From positions 1-64,000 of the forward strand of contig JAJFKU010000023.1 in assembly GCA_021773035.1 (NCBI GenBank): a DNA stretch of 64,000 bases, written 5' to 3'. The DNA is from Woeseiaceae bacterium. Lineage in GTDB: Bacteria > Pseudomonadota > Gammaproteobacteria > Steroidobacterales > Woeseiaceae. Under the pieces are notes generated by a model. That model was not told the DNA's origin and ran no database searches. It worked only from the letters and a program-made list of their open reading frames with translations. Made by a program: the position numbers and the translations under genes. Each line of letters starts with the position of its first letter. Within the stretch, counting starts at the first letter, position 1. Positions 8,707 through 17,814 of this stretch are shown here, one piece after another.

Positions 8707-9681
8707 ATGACCACGATAAAAGTCGCCAACACCGAAATGCCGTCCGTCGGTCTGGGCACCTGGAAAATCGGACGCGACGAAACCGCGCAGGCCGTCAACG
8801 ACGCGATTGCCGCCGGCTACCGGCATATAGACAGTGCCGCCGACTACGGAACCGAGGTGGAGACCGGCAACGGTATTCGATCTGCTCTCTCGCAAGAGCA
8901 CTGCAGTCGCGACGATTTGTGGGTGACGTCGAAGTTATGGAATAGCTACCACCGCAAGCAGCATGTACGAGCTGCGTGCGAGCGGTCACTCGCCGACCTG
9001 CAGCTCGATTACCTCGATCTGTACCTGATTCATTTTCCGATCGCGACGCAGTTCGTCCCGTTTGAAGAGCGCTACCCGCCAGAGTGGATCTTTGATCCTG
9101 ACAGCGCCAAACCGTCGATGCTTGTCGATCAGGTTCCTCTTGCTGAAACCTGGGCCGGGATGGAGGAGTTGGTCACCGCCGGTCTCGTTCGGGAGATCGG
9201 GGTTTGCAACTATTCGTCTGGATTGCTGATTGACCTGATGGCCTACAGCAGAATCAAGCCGGCGATGCTGCAAATCGAGTCGCACCCGTTCCTGACGCAG
9301 GAAAAACTACTTCGCCTTGCAAGCGACTTCGATATTGCGGTTACTGCGTTTTCGCCGCTCGGCGCGCTTTCCTACGTTGCTATCGATATGGCCACCAACG
9401 CAGATACGGTGCTCACCACAGGACCGGTCGTCGCTGCGGCGGAACGCGTCAGTCGCACGCCCGCACAAGTTGTGCTGCGCTGGGGTATCCAGCGCGGTAC
9501 CGCGATTATTCCCAAAACCACGCGGCCGGAGCGTTTGCGAGAGAACCTGTCACTGTTCGACTTCGAGCTCAGCAGCGGCGAAATGACCGCCATCTCGGCA
9601 CTTAATCAAAACCGCCGGTTCAACGACCCCGGCGTTTTCTGCGAACAGGCGTTCGGCAGGTTTTACCCCATTTACGACTAG
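8707..9681 (+). CDS. Aldo/keto reductase
   Basis: 324 residues from ATG 8707 (the frame is open from 8641, inside the upstream gene). The catalytic tetrad is visible: D42 and Y47 (IDSAADYGTE), K76 (TSKLWN) and H109 (LIHFP). The NADP-binding IPKTTRPERLREN segment is near residue 270. This is a full-length (alpha/beta)8 barrel of the xylose/aldose reductase type, interconverting a carbonyl and an alcohol with NAD(P)H. Its placement after a Gfo/Idh dehydrogenase suggests consecutive redox steps on the same sugar- or polyol-like substrate. Confidence 0.92.
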   Translation: MTTIKVANTEMPSVGLGTWKIGRDETAQAVNDAIAAGYRHIDSAADYGTEVETGNGIRSALSQEHCSRDDLWVTSKLWNSYHRKQHVRAACERSLADLQLDYLDLYLIHFPIATQFVPFEERYPPEWIFDPDSAKPSMLVDQVPLAETWAGMEELVTAGLVREIGVCNYSSGLLIDLMAYSRIKPAMLQIESHPFLTQEKLLRLASDFDIAVTAFSPLGALSYVAIDMATNADTVLTTGPVVAAAERVSRTPAQVVLRWGIQRGTAIIPKTTRPERLRENLSLFDFELSSGEMTAISALNQNRRFNDPGVFCEQAFGRFYPIYD

Positions 9682-9692
9682 CAGGTTTCACC

Positions 9693-10694
9693 ATGAGAAA
9701 TATCCAGATCGAATCACTCAGCGTTCCTGGTCAGCAGGACTACACGGAAGTCTTTCCGTTGGTGTATGGCTTAAGCACATCAGATGCGACGATGGACGGC
9801 GTTAAAGAATGGCTGGCCACCGCGCGTAAGGGACTGCTGGAGTCGCTTGCGAAACACGGTGCTATTTTGTTTCGCGGCTTTCCGATAAAAGATGCGAACG
9901 ATTTCGACGCGTTCATAAGAGCCTTTGGCCTCGATAGCTTTACGTATCAGGAATCGTTCTCCAACGCCGTGCGCGTCAACCGAACCGAGCTGGTGTTTAC
10001 GGCGAACGAGGCACCGCCGGATGTCTCGATATTCCTGCATCACGAAATGGCGCAGACACCGCTGTTTCCGTCACGGCTGTTCTTCTGCTGCGAAAAAGCA
10101 GCAGAAGCGGATGGCCAGACACCGATATGCCGATCTGACGTATTGTTGGAGGAACTCGAACGGCGAGTGCCGGAGTTTGTTGACGCCTGTTCCCGGTTGG
10201 GCGTTCGCTACTCGAACGTTATGCCAGCGGAGGACGATCCGGACTCCGGTCAGGGTCGCAGCTGGCGCAGCACTCTGAATGCAGCAGATCGGACAGAGGC
10301 TGCAGAGCGCCTGGAGAAGATGGGCTATACGCATGAATGGCTTGCGGACGGTAGTCTGCGGGCGACGACGCCGGCCCTGCCCGCCATACGTACGCTTGTC
10401 GATGGCCGCCGCGTTTTCTTCAATCAGCTGATTGCCGCGTTTCGTGGCTGGGACGACGTCCGTAACGATCGTCGCAAGTCCATACGCTTCGGTGACGACT
10501 CGGAAATTCCGGCGCAGAGCATGCAGGTTGCGATCGAGCTCGGTGATGAGCTGTCATTCGATCTTGCCTGGCAGGCCGGCGACGTAGCACTCATCGACAA
10601 TTATCTCGTCATGCATGGACGACGCCCCTTCAAGGGCGAAAGGCGGGTGCTCGCTTCGCTGGTGGCCGACGACGGCAAGCGGCTGGCTGCATAA
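9693..10694 (+). CDS. TauD/TfdA-family Fe(II)/2-oxoglutarate oxygenase (clavaminate synthase-like)
   Basis: 333 residues. The N-terminal part has HGAILFRGFPIKDANDFDAFI (about 55-75), typical of the TauD superfamily. The iron-binding triad reads H116-x-E118 (LHHEMAQ) with the distal His at 308 (VMHGRRPF) and an Arg-rich 2-oxoglutarate pocket just after it (KGERRVLAS). Use of Glu instead of Asp in the HxD/E motif is known from clavaminate synthase. Such enzymes hydroxylate or desaturate amino-acid-like or other small substrates. Last gene of the Gfo/Idh operon; substrate unknown. Confidence 0.85.
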   Translation: MRNIQIESLSVPGQQDYTEVFPLVYGLSTSDATMDGVKEWLATARKGLLESLAKHGAILFRGFPIKDANDFDAFIRAFGLDSFTYQESFSNAVRVNRTELVFTANEAPPDVSIFLHHEMAQTPLFPSRLFFCCEKAAEADGQTPICRSDVLLEELERRVPEFVDACSRLGVRYSNVMPAEDDPDSGQGRSWRSTLNAADRTEAAERLEKMGYTHEWLADGSLRATTPALPAIRTLVDGRRVFFNQLIAAFRGWDDVRNDRRKSIRFGDDSEIPAQSMQVAIELGDELSFDLAWQAGDVALIDNYLVMHGRRPFKGERRVLASLVADDGKRLAA

Positions 10695-10728
10695 CGGAGT
10701 TTACAAAGCCGCCGTTAAGGCGAGCAAT

Positions 10729-11445
10729 TCAGCGCGCGACATTGAATCGTTTGCGGATGTAATTGCCGTTTTGCAGCTCTTCGAAGATCGCGTAAGCGTA
10801 GTCTTCGGGCGAAATGCCGGAAGGTTTGCCACCGGGGTCGCGTAACAGTACATCGTCGCCCCAGCGAATCTGCTGTGTTCGTCCCTGTAGTCGCAACCCG
10901 TTCGGTGGCGATGCCACCGTCCAGTTGATGTCCTTACTGGCACGAAATGTATCCAATGCAATCTGATGGCCGTAGAACATGGCGTAGTTCTCATGAGATT
11001 CCGGTACGCGGCCGAGTTCGAGCAGGGTCTTGCCATCTTCGTACTCGAGCGTAAACAAGCTGCCAACGAAGATCATCCGTGGGCCGGCGTCGCCGAAGCG
11101 GGCGAGTATCTCAACCAGGCTCTCGGCCGCCAGCGCAGCTATGTATGTCGATGGCTTCTTATTAGCGGGAGTACCGCCGACGGAGACGATGACGGCATCA
11201 TGCCGAGCGATCAACTCGGCGCTGCGATCACGGTCCAGAATGTCACCCGTTGCAACATCGATGCGATCCGCGAAAGCTTCGAGCCGGGACGGACTTCGAG
11301 TCACACCGGTGACGCGATACCCTCGCAACAACGCCTCTTCGACAATCGCCCCGCCGATCCTGCCGCTGGCACCGAAGACCAGTACGCTTTTTTCGTCGTC
11401 CATCGCCAGGCCGACCGTCGGCAGGACGATCATCGCGATCGCCAT
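10729..11445 (-). CDS. NAD(P)-binding Rossmann protein (NmrA/atypical SDR-like), possibly exported
   Basis: 238 residues from ATG 11445; the frame is open to 11535, which would add 30 residues. The chosen start gives a hydrophobic leader (MAIAMIVLPTVGLA) before the dinucleotide motif VLVFGASGRIGGAIVEEAL. A TTG at 11457 would add the positive residue a signal peptide needs. The body matches NAD(P)H-binding proteins of the PF13460 type (SVGGTPANKK, IFVGSLFTLEY), which lack the SDR Tyr-Lys pair in the usual place. Physiological role unknown; it stands alone, convergent with the oxygenase operon. Confidence 0.7.
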   Translation of the reverse strand: MAIAMIVLPTVGLAMDDEKSVLVFGASGRIGGAIVEEALLRGYRVTGVTRSPSRLEAFADRIDVATGDILDRDRSAELIARHDAVIVSVGGTPANKKPSTYIAALAAESLVEILARFGDAGPRMIFVGSLFTLEYEDGKTLLELGRVPESHENYAMFYGHQIALDTFRASKDINWTVASPPNGLRLQGRTQQIRWGDDVLLRDPGGKPSGISPEDYAYAIFEELQNGNYIRKRFNVAR

Positions 11446-11664
11446 GAAGCGTGACAATATTCGATAACGATGTAACAACCTGTTTCTCCGCCAAGTGGAA
11501 CGAATATCGATATTGCCATACATCGGTGATCGCAAGTTGTAACAGCTCGGCTAACCGTGCCTCACTGTCGATAAGCCGTCGGTCGCGACTTGCAGGTAAC
11601 GCCACAACCCCGATGGATGCTATCGTTGTGTACTTGAAAAAATTCGCTTCAGGAGAGTCGAGCC

Positions 11665-12027
11665 ATGTCGTCAGGCATATTCAAAGTAATCGCGGAATTT
11701 ACAGATGCTAACGGTAGTCCCCTGACGGGTGACGCCTACTCGGTGACGGTTCTCGACGAGGATCGTTTCTTCGATGACAGGCTCGGAGAGGCAAAACTAA
11801 ACGTAGACGGTGCGGCGGAGTTTCTCATCACCGCGGCGGATATTCTGTCCTTCGATTCCGCCGGCGAAACGACTCCCGACCTGTATTTTGTCGTGCGAAA
11901 CAACGGTAACGAGGTGTTTCGGTCGGAGGTGTTTGCCGAGGTTGATTTCGAAACAGTCGATTCAGTGACTGGCAGGCCCAAGGGGCTTACCAGGAAGTTT
12001 GGGCCGTTTCAGGTGCCGAACGAATAG
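11665..12027 (+). CDS. Small beta-rich protein of unknown function (transthyretin-like pattern)
   Basis: 120 residues, ATG 11665 with AGGAGAG upstream. No signal peptide. Alternating hydrophobic strands and a pattern of DEDRFFDDRLGEAKLNVDGAAEFLIT followed by PDLYFVVRNNGNEVF suggest a small Ig/transthyretin-like or C2-like beta-sandwich. I do not recognise a named family with confidence. It lies 20 nt upstream of the DUF72 gene and is probably co-transcribed with it. Confidence 0.6.
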   Translation: MSSGIFKVIAEFTDANGSPLTGDAYSVTVLDEDRFFDDRLGEAKLNVDGAAEFLITAADILSFDSAGETTPDLYFVVRNNGNEVFRSEVFAEVDFETVDSVTGRPKGLTRKFGPFQVPNE

Positions 12028-12047
12028 GGTCGGCGGGAGCCCTCTCG

Positions 12048-12950
12048 ATGAAGTTTGGTAAAACGGATCACCCCGAGCAGATTGATTTCGCGCTGCCTGA
12101 CGACCTCGACGGCACACGGGCGCAGCTGGGACAAAATGGCGCCGAAGGTGGGCCTGAAATACATGTCGGGTGTGCGAAGTGGAACCGACAGGATCTAAAG
12201 AACTTCTACCCCCGCGGCACCAAAGATGAACTCACTTACTACAGTAGTCAGTTCAACGCCATCGAACTGAACGCGACGTTTTACCGTATTTTCCCGTCCT
12301 CCGTGTTCGCGGGCTGGAAAAACAAGACGCCGGACGACTTCGTCTTCTTCCCGAAATTGCCGCAGATAATCAGTCACCGCAAACGCCTGCAGGGCGTGGA
12401 GCCCTACGTAGAAGAATTTCTGCATAATGCCAGTTATCTGGACGAGAAACTCGGCACCATATTCCTGCAGATGACGGAAAACTTCGGGCCCGGGAACCCG
12501 GCCAATATGGAGCGCCTGACTCAGTTCGTTCGTAACTGGCCCCGTGAATTCTCGCTGGCTGTCGAATTGCGGCATAGCGATTGGTTTTCTGACCCGGATG
12601 TCTGTGAAGAGCTGTATGCCTTGTTCGAGGAATACGGCGTTACGAATACCATCACCGATGTCGCAGCACGCCGTGACCTGCTGCACATGAGGCTCACTAC
12701 CCCGAATGTATTTATTCGCTATGTCGGCGCCAATCATGAAACGGATTACACGCGCCTCGACGACTGGGTCGATCGCCTCGAACGCTGGTCGGAACAAGGG
12801 CTCCGGAGAATCGCCTTCTTTGTCCATCAGAACCACGAACTGGAATCCCCGTTGCTGGCGCGCTACTTCATTGAGCAACTTAACGACAGGATGCACAGCA
12901 ATCTGAAAGCTCCAGCTGTGCCGCAGGCGCAACAGGAAACCCTGTTCTAG
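12048..12950 (+). CDS. DUF72 (YecE-like) TIM-barrel protein
   Basis: 300 residues. After a polar N-terminal extension of about 35 residues, the DUF72 core begins with EIHVGCAKWN, followed by YYSSQFNAIELNATFYRIFP and FVFFPKLPQIISHRKRL, all characteristic of the family. Later motifs include FSLAVELRHSDWFSD and VFIRYVGAN. The biochemical activity of DUF72 proteins is not established. It ends 8 nt from the convergent nitrilase gene. Confidence 0.85.
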   Translation: MKFGKTDHPEQIDFALPDDLDGTRAQLGQNGAEGGPEIHVGCAKWNRQDLKNFYPRGTKDELTYYSSQFNAIELNATFYRIFPSSVFAGWKNKTPDDFVFFPKLPQIISHRKRLQGVEPYVEEFLHNASYLDEKLGTIFLQMTENFGPGNPANMERLTQFVRNWPREFSLAVELRHSDWFSDPDVCEELYALFEEYGVTNTITDVAARRDLLHMRLTTPNVFIRYVGANHETDYTRLDDWVDRLERWSEQGLRRIAFFVHQNHELESPLLARYFIEQLNDRMHSNLKAPAVPQAQQETLF

Positions 12951-12958
12951 TATAGAAA

Positions 12959-13747
12959 TCAGGTGTAGATTTCGGATCTTCTGGCGCTGACGAGCTCGAA
13001 ATGGTTATCCGGCATTCCCGCAATGAGCGATAAATCCAGCTGCGTGTGCAGGATTTCCTCGCCATCGCCGGCCGCGGCGATAACGTCACCCCAGGGGCCG
13101 AACAGTGCGCTTCCCCCACCGTAGGCCGTGGCATTTACGCTGAACACAAAGCAGCGGTTTTCGTAGGCACGGGTTCGCATCATCGCGGTATTGATGCTCC
13201 CCGGGTCGGGGCTAAACCAGTCCGTAGCGGTGGGGTGCAAAATCAGCTTCGCTCCCTGTAAGCGCAGGCTGCGGCAAACTTCGGGGAAGTGGCGGTCAAA
13301 ACAAATCATCGCCCCGATCGTGAGGCCGGCGAATTCCGTTACGGGCAGTTCCAGACCTTCGCTATAGGCGAGGTGCTCGTTCGCTTCGCGGCACAGGTGT
13401 GACTTGCGGTAAACGAGTTGCATCGATCCGTTTCGATCGTAAAACACCGCGGTGTTGTAGATATTGTCTGCCTGGAGTTCAGCGAGGCTCCACATAATGC
13501 CGACTCCGTAGTGTCGGGCCAGGGCTGCGATTTCCCAGGATTCCTCGCCATCGAGCGGTCTTGCGAGGTCTCTTAAGTTGCTACTGGAGCAGGCGTAGCC
13601 ATCCAGTACGCTTTCCGGAAAACAGATGAGATCGGGTTTTTCCCGCATGGCTTCGTGAATCAGCGCTTTGCTCTTCGCAAGATTGTCGTCAAGCTCGCCT
13701 GCTGCGCAATTCATCTGTATGCCTGCCAGTTTCAGTTTTACTGTCAT
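12959..13747 (-). CDS. Carbon-nitrogen hydrolase (nitrilase superfamily amidase)
   Basis: 262 residues. The catalytic triad is E45 (CFPES), K115 (YRKSHL) and C149 (ICFDRHFPE), as in the nitrilase/omega-amidase/carbamoylase superfamily. No signal peptide. Family members hydrolyse amides, N-carbamoyl amino acids or nitriles. Its ATG overlaps the end of the racemase gene by 4 bp (ATGA), so the two are translationally coupled. As last gene of the 16254-to-12959 operon it likely acts on an amide or carbamoyl amino acid handled by the neighbouring racemases; the substrate is inferred only. Confidence 0.88.
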   Translation of the reverse strand: MTVKLKLAGIQMNCAAGELDDNLAKSKALIHEAMREKPDLICFPESVLDGYACSSSNLRDLARPLDGEESWEIAALARHYGVGIMWSLAELQADNIYNTAVFYDRNGSMQLVYRKSHLCREANEHLAYSEGLELPVTEFAGLTIGAMICFDRHFPEVCRSLRLQGAKLILHPTATDWFSPDPGSINTAMMRTRAYENRCFVFSVNATAYGGGSALFGPWGDVIAAAGDGEEILHTQLDLSLIAGMPDNHFELVSARRSEIYT

Positions 13748-14451
13748 GATGAGCTCCCGTCACCAAGCATCCAGTCCGCGCCAGCCCGAGCGTGAATCTG
13801 CGTGCTATCGAACACCGGAATATGGGTGTCATCCTGTGACACCAGCAAAGGGATTTCCGTACATCCCAGAATGACTCCCTGCGCTCCTTTTGCTGCCAGC
13901 CGATCTATGCAGCGAAGGTACTCGGTTCGCGATGAGTCTTTCAGGAGTGCGGCACCGATTTCATCGAAAATTACGTCATTGATGAATTGCTGGTCCTCCT
14001 GATTCGGAACGACAACGGAGATTCCGTGTTTGCGCTCCAAATAGCCACGATAAAAGTCCTCCCGCATCGTGTAGATGGTGCCCATGAGTCCGACCTTCTC
14101 AAGGCCCTGTTTCTTTACGGCGGCTGCGGTTGCATCGGCAATGTGAAGCAGTGGAATACCCACCGCATCGCTCACCGCAGCGGCTACTTTGTGTACCGTG
14201 TTGCAGCAGATCATAAACGCTTCCGCGCCGGCTGCCTCGAGATCCCTGGCTGCGTTTACCAGCAACGCCGTCACTGCATCCCAGTCACCGACTTCCTGAA
14301 GCGCCACGAATTCGGCGAAGTCGAGGCTGTTGATCAGGATGTGTCCAGACCGCAGTGGCCCCAGGCGCGAACTGACTTGTGTCTGAAGGGTTTCGTAGTA
14401 TGCCGCCGTGGCTTGCCAGCTAATTCCACCGATGAGTCCAAGTTTTTTCAT
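13744..14451 (-). CDS. Aspartate/glutamate racemase family protein (racemase 1)
   Basis: 235 residues. Starts MKKLGLIGGISWQAT, the classic opening of aspartate racemases. The two catalytic cysteines are visible: C83 (ICCNTVHK) and C197 (LGCTEIPLL). Cofactor-independent two-base racemisation of an acidic amino acid is expected. Coupled by a 4-bp overlap to the nitrilase. A good minus-strand sigma-70-like promoter at 14521-14548 could drive this pair separately from the upstream genes. Confidence 0.9.
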   Translation of the reverse strand: MKKLGLIGGISWQATAAYYETLQTQVSSRLGPLRSGHILINSLDFAEFVALQEVGDWDAVTALLVNAARDLEAAGAEAFMICCNTVHKVAAAVSDAVGIPLLHIADATAAAVKKQGLEKVGLMGTIYTMREDFYRGYLERKHGISVVVPNQEDQQFINDVIFDEIGAALLKDSSRTEYLRCIDRLAAKGAQGVILGCTEIPLLVSQDDTHIPVFDSTQIHARAGADWMLGDGSSS

Positions 14452-14520
14452 GTGGCGATCCTTTGCTCTGCTGCGGCTTGCGCTTCACAGCGCCTAGCGT
14501 GTTCTGTGAATCTTATTGGG

Positions 14521-14548
14521 CTTATAAGTATACTGACATACAAGTCAA
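14521..14548 (-). promoter_or_regulatory. Candidate internal sigma-70 promoter before racemase 1
   Basis: On the minus strand TTGACT (14548-14543) and TATAAG (14526-14521) are separated by 16 bp, a near-consensus -35/-10 pair. It overlaps the 3' end of the upstream racemase 2 gene and points into racemase 1 and the nitrilase. Confidence 0.45.
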
Positions 14549-15318
14549 AAGTGGTTCAAACCTTGGCAATTCCAGGGAAGCGTCGGGGGCGGGTTGCAGG
14601 CGGCCTGCGCCACGGTAAGGAACAGGTGATTTATCAGCGTTGTCATATCGAAGACGGGCAAATTCGTTGCCCGCTGTGCTGCGACGCTGTATGGCGGCAG
14701 GTCGCTGCATTGAAACAACCAGGCACCGATCTCCGGGTGTTGCCTGGCGGTTGCGAGCAGGTACTGTACAAAGGCCTGTTCGAGTTCGTGGCCCGATGCT
14801 TCATCTCCTTTCTGCAGAAAAGCATCAAAACCCGAAATCTCGCCACCGTGCAGTATGACGAGACGCTCCGCGTCAGCGTCGGAAATCCGACATTCTTCGC
14901 GCACACGATGAGTGAAGGCTGCCGCATCGGCGAAAATTACGCCCAGCTTTTGCGAGGAAGGCAGTCCCGTCAGTACAAAGGGCAGCTGACTCATTATGGA
15001 CATGTAAGCGGGAACGGAGGCGTACGCGGTAACGCGCGTCTGCCAGTTGGCGAAGGAGCCACAGGCACCAACAATCATTTTCACCCCCTGTTGTTCAAGA
15101 TTAAGAACGGCCTGTTTGATCGGTTCGTCACAATTGCTGTCGCCGGTCATCAAATGCGGAAACGGGACGTCAACGATTTCGTAGATCACCGGAAACGGAA
15201 AGGACGTTGCATTCTGTACGTTACCGGGCAGCAGCGGATGCCTGGTACGGAGGACGACAATTCCAAGTTTGAATCCGGCCAGCGGGCCGTATGTCCTCGC
15301 AACTAAATCTCGTGACAT
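14545..15318 (-). CDS. Asp/Glu racemase superfamily protein (racemase 2, hydantoin racemase/maleate isomerase-like)
   Basis: 257 residues. Unlike racemase 1 it lacks the LIGGxSW start; the fold is suggested by KLGIVVLRTRHPLLPGNV, VKMIVGACGSFAN (C86) and AWLFQCSDLPP (C204), which would be the two active-site cysteines. The phase of the Cys positions and the length fit the Asp/Glu/hydantoin racemase superfamily. It is 42 nt downstream of the BKACE gene. Substrate could be an amino acid, a hydantoin or a maleate-like acid. Confidence 0.75.
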   Translation of the reverse strand: MSRDLVARTYGPLAGFKLGIVVLRTRHPLLPGNVQNATSFPFPVIYEIVDVPFPHLMTGDSNCDEPIKQAVLNLEQQGVKMIVGACGSFANWQTRVTAYASVPAYMSIMSQLPFVLTGLPSSQKLGVIFADAAAFTHRVREECRISDADAERLVILHGGEISGFDAFLQKGDEASGHELEQAFVQYLLATARQHPEIGAWLFQCSDLPPYSVAAQRATNLPVFDMTTLINHLFLTVAQAACNPPPTLPWNCQGLNHF

Positions 15319-15360
15319 GTTCCTGTTACCTTTGTCTGCACTTGCTGGCGGACCGAGCGG

Positions 15361-16254
15361 TCAGCCGAAGTTCTTCAGCTGCAGAATCTCTCGTGCCTCA
15401 TTCGGTGTCGCGATCGCGCAGCCGAGGTTGTCGATTATCTGTGCTGCACGTTCGACGAGCTGTCCGTTACTGGCAAAAACACCGCGCTCCAGGTAGAGAT
15501 TGTCTTCAAGCCCGACGCGGACATTGCCGCCCAGCAAGACGGATTGGGCGGCGACGGGAAACTGCATTCTTCCCAGGCCCAGTGCGGCCCAGTGCCGCTT
15601 TTCGGGCAGCAGGTTGCGCAGGTAGATCATCGTTTCCGGATCTGCGGGCGCACCCCACAACACGCCAAGTACAAACTGGAATAGCGGTGTTCCGTCCAGC
15701 AGTCCTTCTTCCTGAAGCTGCCTGGCAAACAGCAGGTCTCCGGCGCCGAACGCTTCCAATTCAGGCTTTACGTTTAGTTCCTGGAACCGCTTCGCCATAG
15801 CCCGCAGGGTTCGAGTGGTGTTCAGGTATACAAACTCGGTCTTCCCCTCAACCTGGTTGCCTGTGGTCACGTCGAGCGAGGCGATTTCGGGCAGGCAGTC
15901 GACCAGATGCGCGACGCGTTGTTCTACGCCCGCCACATCGCTACCCGGCAGGGCGCGTGCTTCATCCTCCGGATCCGGCAGAAAGAACGCTCCCAAACCG
16001 GCGGTCAGATTGATGACGATGTCAGTGTCGGATTCCCGGATACGTGACACCGTTTCCCGAAACAACTCGACGCTTCGGCTGCCTACGCCGGTTTCGGGGT
16101 CGCGCACGTGAACATGGGCAATGGATGCGCCGGCTTTCGAGGCTTCAATGGCGGAGGCCGCGATTTGTTTCGGGGTGACCGGGAAATTCGGGTGTGCCGG
16201 GTTGAACGGTGCGTTACCGGTTACTGCACAGGTGAGAATAACTTTGCGTTTCAT
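15361..16254 (-). CDS. Beta-keto acid cleavage enzyme (BKACE, DUF849/Kce family)
   Basis: 297 residues. Opening MKRKVILTCAVTGN and the zinc-binding HVHVRD (H47, H49) define the BKACE family; NLTAGLG and the FGAGDLLFARQLQEEG, QFVLGVLWGAP and GGNVRVGLEDNLYL segments are also typical. Enzymes of this family condense a beta-keto acid with acetyl-CoA and cleave it into acetoacetate-type and acyl-CoA products (for example 3-keto-5-aminohexanoate or dehydrocarnitine). First gene of the four-gene minus operon; upstream lies the 19-bp shared motif. It fits with the dehydrogenase at 20657-21595, which could supply a 3-keto acid. Confidence 0.92.
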   Translation of the reverse strand: MKRKVILTCAVTGNAPFNPAHPNFPVTPKQIAASAIEASKAGASIAHVHVRDPETGVGSRSVELFRETVSRIRESDTDIVINLTAGLGAFFLPDPEDEARALPGSDVAGVEQRVAHLVDCLPEIASLDVTTGNQVEGKTEFVYLNTTRTLRAMAKRFQELNVKPELEAFGAGDLLFARQLQEEGLLDGTPLFQFVLGVLWGAPADPETMIYLRNLLPEKRHWAALGLGRMQFPVAAQSVLLGGNVRVGLEDNLYLERGVFASNGQLVERAAQIIDNLGCAIATPNEAREILQLKNFG

Positions 16255-16555
16255 GACTAATGTTCCTACGCGCGGTTTCGCTTCATGTTTGGTTTCGGGT
16301 CAATAGATTAACACGAATCTAACGTTTGTCATGTAATACGCTGCCACCAAAAAATAGCGAATTTCTTCAGGATTTCTGTTTTAATTTATAATTAACAATG
16401 ATTTATCAAAATAATGCAATCTTCCTGGAGGTTGTTTCCGGGAATTCTATGTACATACTGAACGATTGTTTGGTAGGATTGTTTTGAGGTTCGCCGGCGC
16501 AGAAAACAACGCGTCAGCGCCACATTAATTCCGACGGCTGAACAGGTGGGTATCA
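16255..16555. other. Divergent AT-rich promoter region of the BKACE and M23 operons
   Basis: 301 bp without a gene. It carries the 19-bp motif at 16315-16333 on the BKACE side and an AT-rich block at about 16350-16425 with a TATAAT at 16387-16392, a candidate -10 for the rightward M23/citryl-CoA lyase operon. No reading frame of note. Confidence 0.5.
16315..16333. promoter_or_regulatory. Shared 19-bp regulatory motif, copy A
   Basis: GAATCTAACGTTTGTCATG occurs here, 61 bp upstream of the BKACE start, and again as an exact reverse complement at 24866-24884 upstream of TonB receptor 2. It contains ACAAACGTT on the minus strand, which is also half plus centre of the LacI operators at 3893 and 7381. 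Likely an operator of a regulator shared by the two divergent promoter regions of the cluster. Confidence 0.6.
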
Positions 16556-17764
16556 ATGCTTTTACGCGCTATGGGTTTCCTGATTCTTTTACTCCCGGTG
16601 GCGTTCGGCAATGCCCTGGCGGCAGGCAGTCTGGCGGACGGCGTGCGCTTGTCGGTCAGAAACGCACCCGTGCCGGTGAGGGTGAACGGGAATCGCGAGG
16701 TTTTCTATGAACTTCATATAGAAAACCAGGGCGAGCGGCCGATCAAGCTCGTGCAGGTCTCGCTGCGAGAGAATCCGGGCGACGACAAGATCCGGGCCAG
16801 CTACGACGGCGCGGAGTTGCTCGGTAATCTGCAGATATTCGACGGCGATTATCGTGCCGCAGGACGTGACTACCTTCGCGACGAAAAGGAAGACCCGAAT
16901 TCCATCGGCTCGAGCATGGTCGGTGTCGTATTTTTACAGTTCGTACTGGACGAAGACGAAACCCTGCCGGACAGCTGGCTTCATGACGTCATCGTGCAGC
17001 GAACGAGCGCTGACGGCCAGCGCATCGAAACGCCAGTTTCAGGCGGCGTATTCACGCTCTCACAACGTGAGCCGCTGACAATTCGCCCACCGCTTCAGGG
17101 CGGTCCATGGTGGGTATTCGAGAGTATGGAAAACGCTGCCGTACATCGGCGTGCAATGGTTTTGCAGTCTCCTCTCATCTCACAGCGTTACGGGGTGGAC
17201 TACATGAAACTCGGTGAGAGCGGTTCGACTTTTGGCGGTGACGACCCAACTCGACAGGAGGCCTGGTACGGCTACGGCGAACCGGTCTTCGCCGTGGCCG
17301 ACGGCGTGGTCACTGACCTTATAGACGGGGTCCCCGAAAACACACCGCTGTCTCCGGAGCGTGCCGTTCCCATGACCATAGACACGATCAACGGCAACTA
17401 CGTCATTCTCGATATAGGTTCCGGTTACTACGCGGTATACGGCCACATGATTCCGAACAGCATCCGGCCCAGCCTGGGGCAGCGGGTGAGCCGCGGAGAT
17501 GTCATCGGGCTGCTCGGAAATTCAGGCAATTCAGAAGGGCCTCACCTGCATTTTCACCTGGGTACGGAAAACATGGTGTTTGAAGCCGAAGGGCTGCCCT
17601 ACGCCTACGAGCAATTCAAGGTGCTGGGTCGAGTCGATATGGAGCAGATTCAGGTCTCCGGTTTCAGCGAGGAACAGAAAATGGAAACGCTTCAGCGCAG
17701 AGATGAAATACCAGGCAATTTCACCGTGGTCGAGTTTCCGGAAACTGCCGGCTCTGTCGACTAG
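16556..17764 (+). CDS. M23-family (LytM) metallopeptidase, exported
   Basis: 402 residues with a signal peptide (MLLRAMGFLILLLPVAFGNALAA). Residues 25-190 are a beta-rich region; the C-terminal half is an M23 domain with GNYVILDIGSGYYAVYGHM, a LGQRVSRGDVIGLLGNSGNS segment and the zinc motif H330-L-H332-F-H334. The first zinc-ligand position reads SQRYGVDYMKL, without the usual His. M23 enzymes cut peptidoglycan cross-links or peptides. Heading a catabolic operon (next gene 50 nt downstream) is unusual for a cell-wall enzyme, so a role on an imported peptide is possible but unproven. Confidence 0.88.
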   Translation: MLLRAMGFLILLLPVAFGNALAAGSLADGVRLSVRNAPVPVRVNGNREVFYELHIENQGERPIKLVQVSLRENPGDDKIRASYDGAELLGNLQIFDGDYRAAGRDYLRDEKEDPNSIGSSMVGVVFLQFVLDEDETLPDSWLHDVIVQRTSADGQRIETPVSGGVFTLSQREPLTIRPPLQGGPWWVFESMENAAVHRRAMVLQSPLISQRYGVDYMKLGESGSTFGGDDPTRQEAWYGYGEPVFAVADGVVTDLIDGVPENTPLSPERAVPMTIDTINGNYVILDIGSGYYAVYGHMIPNSIRPSLGQRVSRGDVIGLLGNSGNSEGPHLHFHLGTENMVFEAEGLPYAYEQFKVLGRVDMEQIQVSGFSEEQKMETLQRRDEIPGNFTVVEFPETAGSVD

Positions 17765-17814
17765 TAGTCGGTTCACGCGATGATCCGCCTCATAAAGCGG
17801 CCGGGGCGGTAAGT

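Noticed and set aside
13987..15306. 439-residue plus-strand frame across the racemase genes
   Set aside because: It spans the intergenic region between two well-supported minus-strand racemases and has no motif; high GC gives such frames by chance.
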